A stretch of 64,000 bases of DNA from an uncultured bacterium (GCA_905216215.1 CAJMSZ010000007.1:1-64000), one strand, 5' to 3'; positions 9,521-19,351 are shown, counted from the stretch's first letter. A program made the numbers and translations. The notes: a model not told the origin generated them from the letters alone.

Positions 9521-9663
9521 ATGAGTGAAGTAGTGGTATTATTGGCAGATAAGATTGCGGAGCAGACTGTGTATCAGAGGTAACAGAGCACTTTGAGTGG
9601 AACAGAGAAAGTATTGAAGTGGATGACGAAGACGAAAAAGGAGTCGAGGATAGAAATAAATGA
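9521..9663 (+). pseudogene. Small acidic-protein gene broken by an apparent frameshift
   Basis: A perfect AGGAGGAG at 9508-9515 precedes ATG 9521, but the frame stops after 20 codons at 9581. Another frame reads on from about 9571 as VSEVTEHFEWNRESIEVDD, then a run of Asp, Glu and Lys, ending at the TGA at 9661-9663. That stop overlaps the ATG of the next gene (ATGA), a typical translational coupling, which argues that the second part was once the 3' end of the same gene. Joined, they would encode roughly 47-50 residues. A sequencing error, a real mutation or recoding are all possible; no known slippery heptamer is visible. Not a recognised family. Confidence 0.4.
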
Positions 9664-10325
9664 AAAAATGGAATGCAAAAAAAATCGTATGCTATCTTAT
9701 AATTACCATAATGGTAATGACGGGCTGTGGGAAAAAGAAATTAAAAGCGGCAGAATACGTGCGCGCAGATCTGGAACTTATTTTCCAAGGGGAGACACAG
9801 GAAGCAAAAGAATTTCTGGATGCCTCTTCCGGTGATCTGAAGAAGGTATATGAAAATGGGATTCAGAGCTTTGTGGAAAATTATCTGATCATGAGTTCGG
9901 ACGATGACGGTACGAGTACAGGTATATACAGTTATTATGTGAAAGAAATCTTCCGTACCATGAAGTATCAGGTGGGCGAAGCGGTGGAAAAGGATAAAGA
10001 TAGTTATGAAGTCACGGTCACTTATGAACCGTCAGATGTTATTATCCGGTTTACTGAGATGCTACAGGAAGAGTCGGAGCGGATTCAGCAAAAGAAAGAA
10101 GAAGGTGTATATACGGGCACCGATGAAGAGCAAAAACAGGCTATGATGGAAGAATATGTGGCCGGGTCGTATACGCTTCTAGGAGAAGCTTATTCTCAGA
10201 TGGAGTATCAGGAGGAAGAAGAATACACCTTTTCTGTTACACGAGGAGATGGAAATCAACCGCAAATGTCGGAGGATGAGATCAATCAGTTTATAGAGAA
10301 AATTTTATTGCTTGATAAACTGTAA
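9660..10325 (+). CDS. Putative lipoprotein, function unknown
   Basis: The 221-residue product has a basic start, a hydrophobic segment and a clear lipobox (MVMTGC), so it should be exported and lipid-anchored. The mature part is acidic and mainly helical, with a Glu/Gln/Lys-rich stretch near residues 135-160 and a final EDEINQFIEKILLLD helix. It resembles the small Lachnospiraceae lipoproteins annotated with DUF5105-like domains, but this is a weak recollection, not a clear motif. The ATG overlaps the stop of the broken small gene before it. Trigger factor follows after 94 bases, probably from its own promoter. Confidence 0.75.
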   Translation: MKKWNAKKIVCYLIITIMVMTGCGKKKLKAAEYVRADLELIFQGETQEAKEFLDASSGDLKKVYENGIQSFVENYLIMSSDDDGTSTGIYSYYVKEIFRTMKYQVGEAVEKDKDSYEVTVTYEPSDVIIRFTEMLQEESERIQQKKEEGVYTGTDEEQKQAMMEEYVAGSYTLLGEAYSQMEYQEEEEYTFSVTRGDGNQPQMSEDEINQFIEKILLLDKL

Positions 10326-10396
10326 AAGTTGTGTTATACTTTTAAAATCAGTGTAATGTAGATAAGTCTGTCGACTTTTCACGAATATAATTGGTG

Positions 10397-10402
10397 TATA
10401 AT
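10397..10402 (+). promoter_or_regulatory. Predicted -10 of the tig promoter
   Basis: TATAAT at 10397-10402 lies just upstream of the AGGAGG ribosome site and 18 bases before the tig start. No convincing -35 is seen at 16-18 bases; TCGACT at 10371 would need a 20-base spacer. If used, the leader would be very short. Confidence 0.4.
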
Positions 10403-10419
10403 TTAGGAGGAAAATTGTA

Positions 10420-11706
10420 ATGAGTTTACAGGTTGAAAAGTTAGAACACAATATGGCGAAGCTTACAATTGAAGTTTCTGCTGAAGAATTAGAAGGTGCA
10501 ATCCAGAAATCATATCTCAGACAGAGAGGTAAAGTAAATATTCCTGGATTCCGTAAGGGCAAAGTACCTCGCCAGGTTATGGAAAAGATGTTCGGTGTAG
10601 AAGTATTTTACGAAGATGCAGCGAATACATTGATTCCAGATGCATATGCAAAAGCATATGATGAAGCTGATATTGACATCGTTTCCCAGCCATCTATCGA
10701 GGTGACACAGATTGAAAAGGGGAAACCATTCATCTTTACAGCAGAAGTTGCAGTAAGACCAGAAGTAAAACTTGGCGAATATAAAGGTGTAGAGGTTGAC
10801 AAATTTTCTAATCGTGTTACAGCAAAAGAAATCGATGCTAAGTTGGAAGAAGAAAGAAATAAGAATGCAAGAACAGTTAATGTAGAAGGACGCCCTGTAC
10901 AGAAAGATGACGAAGTCGTTCTTGATTTTGAAGGATTTGTTGATGGTGTTGCATTTGACGGTGGAAAGGGAGAAAACTACTCTCTTACAATCGGTTCCGG
11001 CACATTTATTCCAGGATTTGAAGATCAGCTTGTCGGTGTAGAAGCTGGTAAAGAAGTAGAAGTAAATGTTACATTCCCAGAAGACTATCATGAAGAAAGC
11101 CTGAAAGGAAAACCAGCAGTATTCAAGTGTACTGTACACGAGATTAAAGCAAAAGAGCTTCCTGAATTAGATGACGAATTTGCTTCAGAAGTTTCAGAAT
11201 TTGATACATTAGAAGAATTAAAAGCTGATATCAAGACTAAGATTAAAGAACAGAAGAATGCAGAAGGAAAGAGCGCGCAGCAGGATCAGGCTCTTGATAC
11301 CATTATTGCTGCTACTGAAATGGATATCCCAGATGCAATGGTTGAGACAGAGGCAAGACAGATGGTAGACTCTTTCGGACAGAGAATCCAGCAGCAGGGT
11401 CTTACTATGCAGCAGTACATGCAGTTTACAGGAATGGATAACGAAAAGATGCTTGAAGAAATGCGCCCACAGGCACTGAAACGCATTCAGACAAGACTTG
11501 TTCTTGAAGCAATTGTTGCCGCAGAAAATATTGTAACTTCTGATGAAAGATTAGACGAAGAAATCGCTAAGATGGCAGAAATGTACTCTATGGAAGCTGA
11601 CCAGCTTAAGAGCTACATGGGAGATACAGAGAAAGAACAGATGAAGAAAGATATTGCTGTTGAGGACGCAGTACAGTTTATTCTCAACAATGCGGTAGAA
11701 AAATAA
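10420..11706 (+). CDS. tig: Trigger factor
   Basis: Ribosome-associated chaperone and peptidyl-prolyl isomerase that meets nascent chains at the exit tunnel. The 428 residues comprise the ribosome-binding domain with the signature GFRKGKVPR near residue 45, an FKBP-type isomerase domain near residues 150-240 (DEVVLDFEGFVDGVAFDGG, then FIPGFEDQLVGV), and the helical C-terminal arms. AGGAGG stands upstream of the ATG. clpP follows after 35 bases and clpX next, the common tig-clpP-clpX cluster that couples folding and degradation of new proteins. Confidence 0.97.
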   Translation: MSLQVEKLEHNMAKLTIEVSAEELEGAIQKSYLRQRGKVNIPGFRKGKVPRQVMEKMFGVEVFYEDAANTLIPDAYAKAYDEADIDIVSQPSIEVTQIEKGKPFIFTAEVAVRPEVKLGEYKGVEVDKFSNRVTAKEIDAKLEEERNKNARTVNVEGRPVQKDDEVVLDFEGFVDGVAFDGGKGENYSLTIGSGTFIPGFEDQLVGVEAGKEVEVNVTFPEDYHEESLKGKPAVFKCTVHEIKAKELPELDDEFASEVSEFDTLEELKADIKTKIKEQKNAEGKSAQQDQALDTIIAATEMDIPDAMVETEARQMVDSFGQRIQQQGLTMQQYMQFTGMDNEKMLEEMRPQALKRIQTRLVLEAIVAAENIVTSDERLDEEIAKMAEMYSMEADQLKSYMGDTEKEQMKKDIAVEDAVQFILNNAVEK

Positions 11707-11741
11707 TCATTTGACGAAAAATGAATATAGGAGGTATGGGC

Positions 11742-12323
11742 ATGAGTTTAATACCTTATGTTGTAGAGCAGACAAGCCGTGGAGAACGTTCATATGACAT
11801 TTATTCCAGACTTTTAAAAGAAAGAATCATTTTCCTCGATACGGAGGTAAATGATGCATCAGCGAGTGTGATTGTCGCACAGATGTTGTTCTTGGAGGCA
11901 GAAGATCCGGAGAAGGATATTCAGTTTTATATTAATAGTCCGGGAGGTTCTATTTCGGCAGGGATGGCCATCTATGACACAATGAATTATATTAAATGTG
12001 ATGTTTCTACGATGTGCATGGGAATGGCTGCAAGTATGGGTGCATTCCTGCTTGCGGGAGGAACAAAAGGAAAGCGTTTTGCACTTCCGAATGCTGAGAT
12101 TATGATTCATCAGCCTTCAGGTGGAGCGCAAGGTCAGGCTACGGAAATCGAAATCAATGCGAAACACATTCTTCGCATTCGTGAGAGAATGAACAGACTG
12201 ATGGCAGAAAATACAGGTCAGCCATATGAAGTGGTTGCAGCAGATACTGAGAGAGACAATTGGAAGACTGCTGAAGAAGCGATGGCATATGGACTGATTG
12301 ACCAGGTTGTTACAAGCCGGTAG
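11742..12323 (+). CDS. clpP: ATP-dependent Clp protease proteolytic subunit
   Basis: Serine protease that forms a double heptameric barrel and degrades proteins fed by ClpX or ClpC. Start chosen at ATG 11742: GGAGGT at 11730-11735 lies 6 bases upstream of it but downstream of the ATG at 11721, which therefore cannot be the main start. This gives 193 residues, the family length. With this start the catalytic triad is Ser98 (MAASMGAF), His123 (IMIHQPSGG) and Asp172 (ERDNW), essentially canonical spacing. It sits between tig and clpX. A weak hairpin at 12331 may separate it from clpX. Confidence 0.97.
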   Translation: MSLIPYVVEQTSRGERSYDIYSRLLKERIIFLDTEVNDASASVIVAQMLFLEAEDPEKDIQFYINSPGGSISAGMAIYDTMNYIKCDVSTMCMGMAASMGAFLLAGGTKGKRFALPNAEIMIHQPSGGAQGQATEIEINAKHILRIRERMNRLMAENTGQPYEVVAADTERDNWKTAEEAMAYGLIDQVVTSR

Positions 12324-12330
12324 AAAGAAA

Positions 12331-12360
12331 AGGGAGTGTCCGGAGCCGGACATTCCTTTT
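12331..12360 (+). terminator. Hairpin between clpP and clpX, possible attenuator
   Basis: GGGAGTGTCCGG pairs with CCGGACATTCCT around a short loop, followed by TTTTGTG. The T-run is short, so partial readthrough into clpX is likely. Confidence 0.55.
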
Positions 12361-12381
12361 GTGTTAGTATGAGGTGGAAGT

Positions 12382-13635
12382 ATGGCAAATAAACGTGATG
12401 AAGTAATAAGATGTTCTTTCTGTAATAAGACCCAGGCACAAGTGGGAAAGATGATTGCAGGACCGAATGGGGTGTATATCTGTGACCAGTGTGTGGACGT
12501 TTGTGCAGAAATTATTGAAGAAGAAATGGGCTATCAGGGGCATGATAGTGAGTTTGAAGACATTAATCTTTTAAAACCGGAAGAAATAAAAGAATTTCTG
12601 GATGAGTATGTAATTGGACAGGATGCAGCAAAGAAAGTATTGGCAGTGTCTGTGTATAACCATTATAAGAGAATCATGTCCCAGAGAGACTTGGGAGTAG
12701 AACTTCAGAAAAGTAATATTCTGATGATTGGACCTACCGGTTGTGGTAAGACATTTCTTGCACAGTCTCTTGCAAAGATACTGAATGTACCATTTGCGAT
12801 TGCAGATGCCACAGCACTGACTGAGGCTGGTTATGTAGGAGAAGACGTGGAAAATATCCTACTCAAGATTATTCAGGCAGCAGATGGAGATGTGGAACGT
12901 GCAGAGCACGGAATCATCTATATTGATGAGATTGATAAGATTACAAGAAAATCAGAAAATCCGTCCATCACCAGAGATGTTTCAGGTGAAGGTGTACAGC
13001 AGGCTTTATTAAAGATTCTTGAAGGAACGGTTGCGAATGTACCGCCACAGGGTGGAAGAAAGCACCCACATCAGGAACTGATTCCTATCGATACTACAAA
13101 TATTTTATTTATCTGTGGTGGTGCGTTTGAAGGAATTGACAAGATTATTGAAAAACGTGTGGATACTAAGTCCATTGGTTTTGGCGCAGATATTGCAAAA
13201 CAGCACGAGTATGATATCGACAGGCTGTTAGGGCAGGTTCTACCACAGGATTTGGTGAAATTTGGTCTGATTCCGGAGTTGGTCGGACGAGTTCCTGTTA
13301 CAGTGACTCTTCAGTCTCTGAATAAGGAAGACCTGGTGCGCATCCTTACGGAACCTAAGAATGCTATTGTGAAACAGTACCAGAAGCTCTTAGAACTGGA
13401 TGATGTAGAACTGCAATTTGATCAGGATGCGTTAGAGGCGATTGCGGAGACATCCTTGAAGCGGAAAACCGGAGCCAGAGGACTTCGCGCAATTATGGAA
13501 AATGTGATGATGGATACCATGTATCATGCACCATCCGATGAAGATTTGAAATACTGCAGAATTACCAAAGAAGCAGTGTTAGGAAAAGAAGTTCCAGTGA
13601 CAGACCAGTTGGAAGATAAGACGGCAAGTGCATAG
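12382..13635 (+). CDS. clpX: ATP-dependent Clp protease ATP-binding subunit ClpX
   Basis: AAA+ unfoldase that recognises tagged or regulatory substrates and threads them into ClpP. The 417 residues start with the zinc-binding domain ([18 protein letters not shown]), then Walker A GPTGCGKT near residue 118, the pore loop GYVGEDVE, Walker [11 protein letters not shown] near 180, and sensor-2 motif RKTGARGLR near 370. The ClpP-docking IGF-type loop (here SIGFGAD) is present, so it should pair with the ClpP encoded just upstream. lon follows after about 120 bases and a hairpin. Confidence 0.98.
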   Translation: MANKRDEVIRCSFCNKTQAQVGKMIAGPNGVYICDQCVDVCAEIIEEEMGYQGHDSEFEDINLLKPEEIKEFLDEYVIGQDAAKKVLAVSVYNHYKRIMSQRDLGVELQKSNILMIGPTGCGKTFLAQSLAKILNVPFAIADATALTEAGYVGEDVENILLKIIQAADGDVERAEHGIIYIDEIDKITRKSENPSITRDVSGEGVQQALLKILEGTVANVPPQGGRKHPHQELIPIDTTNILFICGGAFEGIDKIIEKRVDTKSIGFGADIAKQHEYDIDRLLGQVLPQDLVKFGLIPELVGRVPVTVTLQSLNKEDLVRILTEPKNAIVKQYQKLLELDDVELQFDQDALEAIAETSLKRKTGARGLRAIMENVMMDTMYHAPSDEDLKYCRITKEAVLGKEVPVTDQLEDKTASA

Positions 13636-13656
13636 AAGCCGTACAACCAAGTATGT

Positions 13657-13689
13657 GAAGGTGCAGACGGGATAACCTGAGGCACCTTC
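13657..13689 (+). terminator. Probable terminator between clpX and lon
   Basis: GAAGGTGC at 13657-13664 pairs with GCACCTTC at 13682-13689, with further inner pairing CGGG with CCTG. A T-rich tail (TTTGCTTAT) follows. This suggests lon can be transcribed separately. Confidence 0.55.
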
Positions 13690-13755
13690 TTTGCTTATAG
13701 AAGTTATTTCGCTTCGTTGAGCAAATGTCACTGGAAGATAAGAGGAGTAACAAGA

Positions 13756-16077
13756 ATGAACAGAATGACAAGTATTCCAATGGTTGCACTTCGGGGGATG
13801 ACGATTGTTCCTGAGATGGTTGTGAACTTTGATGTAAGCAGACCGTGTTCCGTAGAAGCAATTCAGGAAGCTATGGCAAACGACCAGAAAATCTTTCTTT
13901 TAACACAAAAAGATGTTAATGTTGAAAATCCAACGAAGGTTGACCTATATAGAGTGGGAACCGTGGCTACCATAAAACAGGTGGCCAAGCTTCCAAAACA
14001 GATATTACGGGTGCTGATTACCGGGGAAGAGAGAGCTACCTTAAATGAAATTGAATTCTCGGACCCTTATATGCGCGCAAATATTACGATTGTAGAAGAT
14101 GCAGACCCCAGTGTGTTTTACGAAAACAAGCGGGAAGCTATGGCTCGGGGACTTCAGGAATTATACACGGAATATGCGATACGTAATCCAAAAATCAGCA
14201 AAGATGTTGTGAAACAGATTCAAAATACGGAAAATATTTATTCACTGGTTAATATGGTGGCGGCTAATCTTCCGATTCACTACACAGAGTTACAGCAGAT
14301 ATTGGAAGAAATGAATTTCCAGACACGTTATGATATGATTTCCTATCGCCTGGTAAGTGAAGCCAAGATTATGGATATTAAGGCAGAAATACAAAATAAA
14401 GTGAAAGAGCGGCTGGACCAGCATCAACGAGAGTATGTGTTGCGGGAAGAATTGAAACTCATACGGGAAGAACTGGGTGAGGACAATGCACTTTCGGTGG
14501 CAGAGGAATTTGAGCAGAAAGCGGCAGAACTCAATGCATCCGATGAGGTGAAGGAAAAGCTTCAGAAAGAAATAAAACGTTTTAAGAATTCCATGCAGAG
14601 TCCGGCAGAATCCAGTGTTTTACGTGGGTATATTGAAACTATGCTGGAAATGCCGTGGGAGAACCGGGTGGAAGACTTCGCAGATATCTCTTATGCCAGA
14701 GAAATTCTGGAAACAGAACATTATGGGCTGGAGGAAGTTAAAGAACGTGTGCTGGAATATTTGGCAGTGCGGGCTATGACCAAACAAGGCAGCAGTCCGA
14801 TTTTATGTCTGGTAGGACCTCCGGGAACCGGTAAGACATCCATTGCCAAATCTCTTGCAAAAGCGATGAAAAAGCCCTATTTGCGCATTTCTTTGGGCGG
14901 GGTGCACGATGAAGCGGAGATTCGGGGACACAGAAAGACCTATGTAGGAGCAATGCCGGGAAGAATTGCAAATGGAATTAAGACGGCAGGAGTGAAGAAT
15001 CCGTTCCTTTTACTGGATGAAATTGACAAGGTGAGTACGGACCACAGGGGAGATACCTTTTCTGCACTTTTGGAAGTTCTGGACAGTGAACAGAACAACA
15101 AGTTCCGGGATCATTACCTGGAAGTGCCACTGGATTTGTCAGAAGTAACCTTTGTGATGACTGCAAACGGTCTCCAAACGATTCCCGGTCCATTGTTAGA
15201 CCGTATGGAAATCATTGAAATAAGTGGTTATACGGAGAACGAGAAAGTACATATTGCCACAGAACATCTGATTCCAAAGCAGATAGAGAAGCATGGTCTG
15301 CAGAAGAATCAACTTTCAATCAGTAAAAAGGTAGTATGGAAGCTGGCACGCAACTACACGAAAGAAGCTGGAGTGCGTCAGCTCGAACGTGAGATTGGTA
15401 GTATCTGTCGTAAGGCTGCACGTGAGATTTATGAAGGACATAAAAAGAAAATCCAGGTGACGGAACGCAATCTGGAAAGATATGTAGGCAAAGAAAAATA
15501 TGCTTATCATATGGCAAATGAGAAGGATGAAGTGGGGATTGTGAGAGGACTTGCATGGACAAGTGTAGGTGGAGATACCCTGCAGATTGAAGTCAACGTC
15601 ATGCCGGGAAAGGGAGAGATTCTTTTGACGGGACAATTGGGAGATGTGATGAAAGAATCTGCCCAGACAGGAATCAGCTATATCCGTTCCATTAGTGATC
15701 TACATGGTGTTTCACCAAAGTTTTTTGAAGAGCATGACATTCATATTCATATTCCAGAAGGCGCAGTGCCGAAGGATGGACCTTCCGCCGGAATTACCAT
15801 GGCAACAGCAATGTTTTCCGCAATCACCAATCAAAAGGTGCGTGCCGATATTGCCATGACAGGAGAGATTACATTAAGAGGCCGTGTACTTCCAATTGGC
15901 GGCTTGAAAGAGAAGCTTCTGGCTGCAAAACACGCAGGAATGAAGACGGTACTGGTTCCACTACAGAATAAGAAGGATGTGGAAGAACTTTCGGAAGAGA
16001 TTACGAAGGATTTGGAAATTATTCCGGTGGAACATATGGACGAAGTATTAAAGGCAGCAATCCGACAGGCAGAGTAA
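13756..16077 (+). CDS. lon: ATP-dependent protease La (LonA)
   Basis: Soluble AAA+ serine protease that degrades misfolded and short-lived regulatory proteins. Start chosen at ATG 13756 because GAGGAG at 13742-13747 is 8 bases upstream; in-frame upstream starts lack a ribosome site. The resulting 773 residues contain the N-terminal substrate domain (SIPMVALRGMTIVP), Walker A GPPGTGKTSIAKS near residue 355, Walker B LLLDEIDKV, and the protease domain with Ser677 (KDGPSAGI) and Lys720 (GGLKEK), the Ser-Lys dyad. ysxC follows after 19 bases, the same lon-ysxC arrangement as in Bacillus subtilis. Confidence 0.97.
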   Translation: MNRMTSIPMVALRGMTIVPEMVVNFDVSRPCSVEAIQEAMANDQKIFLLTQKDVNVENPTKVDLYRVGTVATIKQVAKLPKQILRVLITGEERATLNEIEFSDPYMRANITIVEDADPSVFYENKREAMARGLQELYTEYAIRNPKISKDVVKQIQNTENIYSLVNMVAANLPIHYTELQQILEEMNFQTRYDMISYRLVSEAKIMDIKAEIQNKVKERLDQHQREYVLREELKLIREELGEDNALSVAEEFEQKAAELNASDEVKEKLQKEIKRFKNSMQSPAESSVLRGYIETMLEMPWENRVEDFADISYAREILETEHYGLEEVKERVLEYLAVRAMTKQGSSPILCLVGPPGTGKTSIAKSLAKAMKKPYLRISLGGVHDEAEIRGHRKTYVGAMPGRIANGIKTAGVKNPFLLLDEIDKVSTDHRGDTFSALLEVLDSEQNNKFRDHYLEVPLDLSEVTFVMTANGLQTIPGPLLDRMEIIEISGYTENEKVHIATEHLIPKQIEKHGLQKNQLSISKKVVWKLARNYTKEAGVRQLEREIGSICRKAAREIYEGHKKKIQVTERNLERYVGKEKYAYHMANEKDEVGIVRGLAWTSVGGDTLQIEVNVMPGKGEILLTGQLGDVMKESAQTGISYIRSISDLHGVSPKFFEEHDIHIHIPEGAVPKDGPSAGITMATAMFSAITNQKVRADIAMTGEITLRGRVLPIGGLKEKLLAAKHAGMKTVLVPLQNKKDVEELSEEITKDLEIIPVEHMDEVLKAAIRQAE

Positions 16078-16096
16078 AGAAAGATGAGAAAAGAAA

Positions 16097-16696
16097 ATGG
16101 TAATTAAAAATATTAATCTGGAAACCGTTTGTGGAATTACAAGCAAACTCCCGGAAAATTCACTTCCGGAGATTGCTTTTGCGGGAAAATCCAATGTGGG
16201 AAAATCGTCCTTGATCAATGCTCTGATGAACCGTAAGTCTTATGCAAGGACATCGGCAACACCGGGAAAAACTCAGACGATTAACTATTATAATATTAAT
16301 GATGCAATGTATCTGGTGGATTTGCCAGGGTATGGCTATGCAAAAGTATCAGAAAAAGAAAAGATTGCATGGGGTAAGATGATTGAACGGTATTTGAACC
16401 AGTCGAAACAGTTAAAAGCAGTATTTCTGTTGATTGATATCCGGCATGACCCATCTGCAAATGATAAAATGATGTATCACTGGATCGTAGAACAGGGATT
16501 TCAGCCGATTATCATTGCAACAAAGCTGGATAAGATTAAAAGAAGCCAGGTACAGAAGCAGGTAAAGGCAGTGAAAAGCGGGTTAGATTTACTTCCGGGC
16601 ACAATCGTCATTCCATTCTCGGCAGAGACCAAACAGGGTAGAGAAGAAATCTGGGATTTAATGGATTCCATTGTGGCAGGAGAATACGAGGAATAA
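16097..16696 (+). CDS. ysxC: Ribosome biogenesis GTPase YsxC/EngB
   Basis: Essential small GTPase needed for late assembly of the 50S subunit. The 199 residues show G1 GKSNVGKSS near residue 35, G2 threonine in SATPGKTQT, G3 DLPGYGYAKV near 80, G4 TKLDK near 145 and G5-like FSAET. Length matches the family. It is 19 bases after lon and is probably co-transcribed with it. A tight hairpin terminator follows, shared with the convergent dehydrogenase gene. Confidence 0.96.
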   Translation: MVIKNINLETVCGITSKLPENSLPEIAFAGKSNVGKSSLINALMNRKSYARTSATPGKTQTINYYNINDAMYLVDLPGYGYAKVSEKEKIAWGKMIERYLNQSKQLKAVFLLIDIRHDPSANDKMMYHWIVEQGFQPIIIATKLDKIKRSQVQKQVKAVKSGLDLLPGTIVIPFSAETKQGREEIWDLMDSIVAGEYEE

Positions 16697-16710
16697 AAGA
16701 CGAAAGAAAA

Positions 16711-16731
16711 GGGGTGGAAAATTTCCACCCC
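16711..16731. terminator. Bidirectional terminator between ysxC and fucO
   Basis: Nine-pair stem GGGGTGGAA with TTCCACCCC around a 3-base AAT loop, flanked by AAAGAAAA on the left and TGTTATTATT on the right, placed between two convergent genes. Confidence 0.8.
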
Positions 16732-16739
16732 TGTTATTA

Positions 16740-17885
16740 TTACATTACTTTACGGAACAATGCAATGAAGTCTTCTACAGAAGCTTCTTTTGGATTTCCA
16801 GGTGCGCATGCATCTGCGTGTGCAGATTCTGCAAGGAATGGAAGGTCTTCTTCCTTTAATCCTTCAACCTTTGTAGGAATTCCTACATCAATGGAGAGCT
16901 TACGCACTGCGTCGATAGCAGCTTTTCTATATTCTTCCTGAGACATTTCGTCTACACCCTTCACACCCATTGCTCGAGCAATTTCGCGATATTTTTCACC
17001 GGTGCATTCCTGGTTGTATTCCATAACGATTGGAAGCATCATAGCACAGGCAACACCGTGTGGTGTATCATATACAGCACCTAAAGTATGTGCCATAGAA
17101 TGAGCGATTCCAAGTCCTACATTTGAGAATCCCATACCAGCTATGTATTGGCCAAGTGCCATGCCTTCACGACCTTCTTTGGTGTTTTCACATGCACCGC
17201 GAAGAGATTTGGAAATAATCTCAATTGCTTTTAAGTGGAACATATCTGTCATTTCCCAGGCTGCTTTTGTTGTATATCCTTCAATTGCATGTGTCAGAGC
17301 ATCCATACCAGTTGCAGCAGTCAGACTCTTTGGCATAGAAGCAGTCATATCCGGGTCAACAACAGCGATAATTGGCATATCATGTGGATCAACACATACA
17401 AATTTACGTTTCTTTTCTACATCTGTAATTACATAGTTAATAGTTACTTCGGCAGCAGTTCCTGCTGTAGTAGGCACTGCAATGATTGGTACGCATGGCT
17501 TCTTGGTTGGTGCAACACCCTCCAGACTGCGAACATCTGCAAATTCCGGATTTGTGATAATGATTCCGATTGCCTTTGCGGTGTCCATAGAAGAACCACC
17601 ACCGATAGCGATGATATAATCAGCTTCTGCATTTTTAAATGCAGCTACACCATTCTGAACATTGGCAATAGTTGGGTTGGCTTTGATGTCGGAATAAACT
17701 TCGTATGCGAGTCCTGCACTATCCAGTAAATCAGTAACCTTAGATGCTACGTGGAATTTAATCAAATCCGGGTCAGTACAGACAAGCGCTTTCTGAAAGC
17801 CCTGAGCTTTTGCCTCATTCACGATTTCTGCGATTGCACCAGCTCCGTGGTAAGAAGTCTGGTTTAACATAATTCTGTTAGCCAT
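16740..17885 (-). CDS. fucO: Iron-dependent alcohol dehydrogenase, lactaldehyde reductase type
   Basis: Group III Fe-dependent dehydrogenase. Over its full 381 residues it follows Escherichia coli FucO, which reduces L-lactaldehyde to 1,2-propanediol with NADH. Matching blocks include AIGGGSSMDTAKAIG near residue 95, NPEFADVRSLEG, PTTAGTAAEVTINYVITD near 145, and the metal-ligand region TGMDALTHAIEGY, then AHSMAHTLG and DTPHGVACA with the histidine ligands. No fucose or rhamnose genes adjoin it, so in vivo it may serve general aldehyde reduction and redox balance. It has its own promoter (17951-17979, minus strand) and a leader hairpin. Family certain, exact substrate inferred. Confidence 0.88.
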   Translation of the reverse strand: MANRIMLNQTSYHGAGAIAEIVNEAKAQGFQKALVCTDPDLIKFHVASKVTDLLDSAGLAYEVYSDIKANPTIANVQNGVAAFKNAEADYIIAIGGGSSMDTAKAIGIIITNPEFADVRSLEGVAPTKKPCVPIIAVPTTAGTAAEVTINYVITDVEKKRKFVCVDPHDMPIIAVVDPDMTASMPKSLTAATGMDALTHAIEGYTTKAAWEMTDMFHLKAIEIISKSLRGACENTKEGREGMALGQYIAGMGFSNVGLGIAHSMAHTLGAVYDTPHGVACAMMLPIVMEYNQECTGEKYREIARAMGVKGVDEMSQEEYRKAAIDAVRKLSIDVGIPTKVEGLKEEDLPFLAESAHADACAPGNPKEASVEDFIALFRKVM

Positions 17886-17950
17886 GATAATCCTCTCCTT
17901 TATTGTTTGGCGTTAAAATGGAAAATGCGAATAGCATTTCGACTGATATT

Positions 17951-17979
17951 ATTTTAACAATATGAGAGGACAGAATCAA
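17951..17979 (-). promoter_or_regulatory. Predicted fucO promoter
   Basis: Read on the minus strand: TTGATT (17979-17974), 17-base spacer, TAAAAT (17956-17951). Downstream in the leader a small inverted repeat (GAAATGC and GCATTTT, about 17920-17940) may fold in the RNA or be an operator. Confidence 0.65.
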
Positions 17980-17995
17980 TAGATTTCAAAAAAAT

Positions 17996-19351
17996 TTATA
18001 AATTCTTCTTAATTGCCCGTTTTCGGAAGAAATAATAGGGAATTAAAATAATTAAAGTTGCAATCCAGGCAATAGGGTAGCTGATTAATATAGTTTCGAT
18101 TTTATAAATGCGGGGCAGGATGATAAGAATAAAAGGAATTCGGACTGCACATACTCCTACCAGGTTGGATATTGTAGGAATAAGAACATCGCCGATTCCG
18201 CGTAATGCACCGGATAAAATTTCAATAAATATGTAAATGATATAAGCCGGCAGAAGCAGGCGGAGCATATAGACCCCTATTTGTACCACACCTGCATCTC
18301 CGGTAAAAATCTGGAACAGAGGATCACAGAACATATAAATAAAGGCCAGCAGTGCACTACATACTCCAAGTGACATAATCATACATACACGGACACTTTT
18401 AAAAATTCGGTCTGTTTTTCCGGCACCATAATTCTGACCTGTAAAGGTAGAAATTGCAAGTCCGAATGCAGACATGATTGCCCAGAATAAAGCATCTAAT
18501 TTAGCCCATGCAGCCCATGCGGCAGCAGTGTCGGTTCCAAAATCATTGATAGCAGATTGAATAATAATGTTGGAAATACTGTACATACAAGCCTGAATTC
18601 CACCTGGAAATCCAATACGTAACTGGAGCTTTAAGGTGCTGAAATCAAAGCGGATTTCCCGCAGCTTCAGCTTCAGAATTCCATAGGAAGTCATCAGCGC
18701 GTGGCTTACCAAAATGGCGCTGACTGCCTGGGAAATAATGGTTGCAATAGCAGCACCTGCAATTCCCATATGCAAATATACAACTGCAATGATATCTAAA
18801 ATAATATTTAAAACGCAACAGACAATCAAATAATACAAAGGCCGTTTCGAATCTCCAATGGCACGCATGATAGCAGAGCCCATATTGAAAATCATGACGG
18901 CCAGCATACCAAGAAAATACAGACGAAGATAAATAATGGAGTCAGCCATAGTATCTGTCGGTGTATGGATCGCTTCCAACATCCAGGGAGTCAATATCCA
19001 GCCCAGAACCGACAGAATCAGACTGGATACAATAGAAAATGCATAGGCCGTGTGGAGCCCTTTATGTAAGTTCTTAGTGTCTTTGGCACCATAGAACTGG
19101 GAAATGCTCACACTGGCACCAGCAGAAAGACCTGTGAAAAAACCGATGACCAGATTGGAGAGGACGGAAGCAGAACCGCCTACACTGGCAAGGGCCTGTT
19201 TTCCGACAAAACGTCCTACAATAATGGCATCAACGGTGTTATAAAGCTGCTGGAAAAGGGTTCCCACTAAAATAGGAAAAAAGAAAATCAGGAGCTGTTT
19301 CCAGATTACGCCTTCGGTGATTTTGTTTGTGTCAGTTGTACGCTCATTCAT
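17996..19351 (-). CDS. MATE family efflux transporter
   Basis: Integral membrane exporter of the multidrug and toxin extrusion family, expected to use Na+ or H+ to expel cationic compounds. The 451 residues form about 12 membrane segments in two related halves. The first half has FFPILVGTLFQQLYNTVDA and GRFVGKQALASVGG near residues 30-60, typical of the family; the second half repeats the layout with GFPGGIQACMYSISN near 255. It lies upstream of fucO on the same strand, but fucO has its own promoter. Substrate cannot be inferred. Confidence 0.92.
   Translation of the reverse strand: MNERTTDTNKITEGVIWKQLLIFFFPILVGTLFQQLYNTVDAIIVGRFVGKQALASVGGSASVLSNLVIGFFTGLSAGASVSISQFYGAKDTKNLHKGLHTAYAFSIVSSLILSVLGWILTPWMLEAIHTPTDTMADSIIYLRLYFLGMLAVMIFNMGSAIMRAIGDSKRPLYYLIVCCVLNIILDIIAVVYLHMGIAGAAIATIISQAVSAILVSHALMTSYGILKLKLREIRFDFSTLKLQLRIGFPGGIQACMYSISNIIIQSAINDFGTDTAAAWAAWAKLDALFWAIMSAFGLAISTFTGQNYGAGKTDRIFKSVRVCMIMSLGVCSALLAFIYMFCDPLFQIFTGDAGVVQIGVYMLRLLLPAYIIYIFIEILSGALRGIGDVLIPTISNLVGVCAVRIPFILIILPRIYKIETILISYPIAWIATLIILIPYYFFRKRAIKKNL

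Noticed and set aside
9593..9835. 80-codon frame overlapping the lipoprotein gene
   Set aside because: It has a TTG start without a ribosome site and overlaps the lipoprotein signal peptide in another frame.
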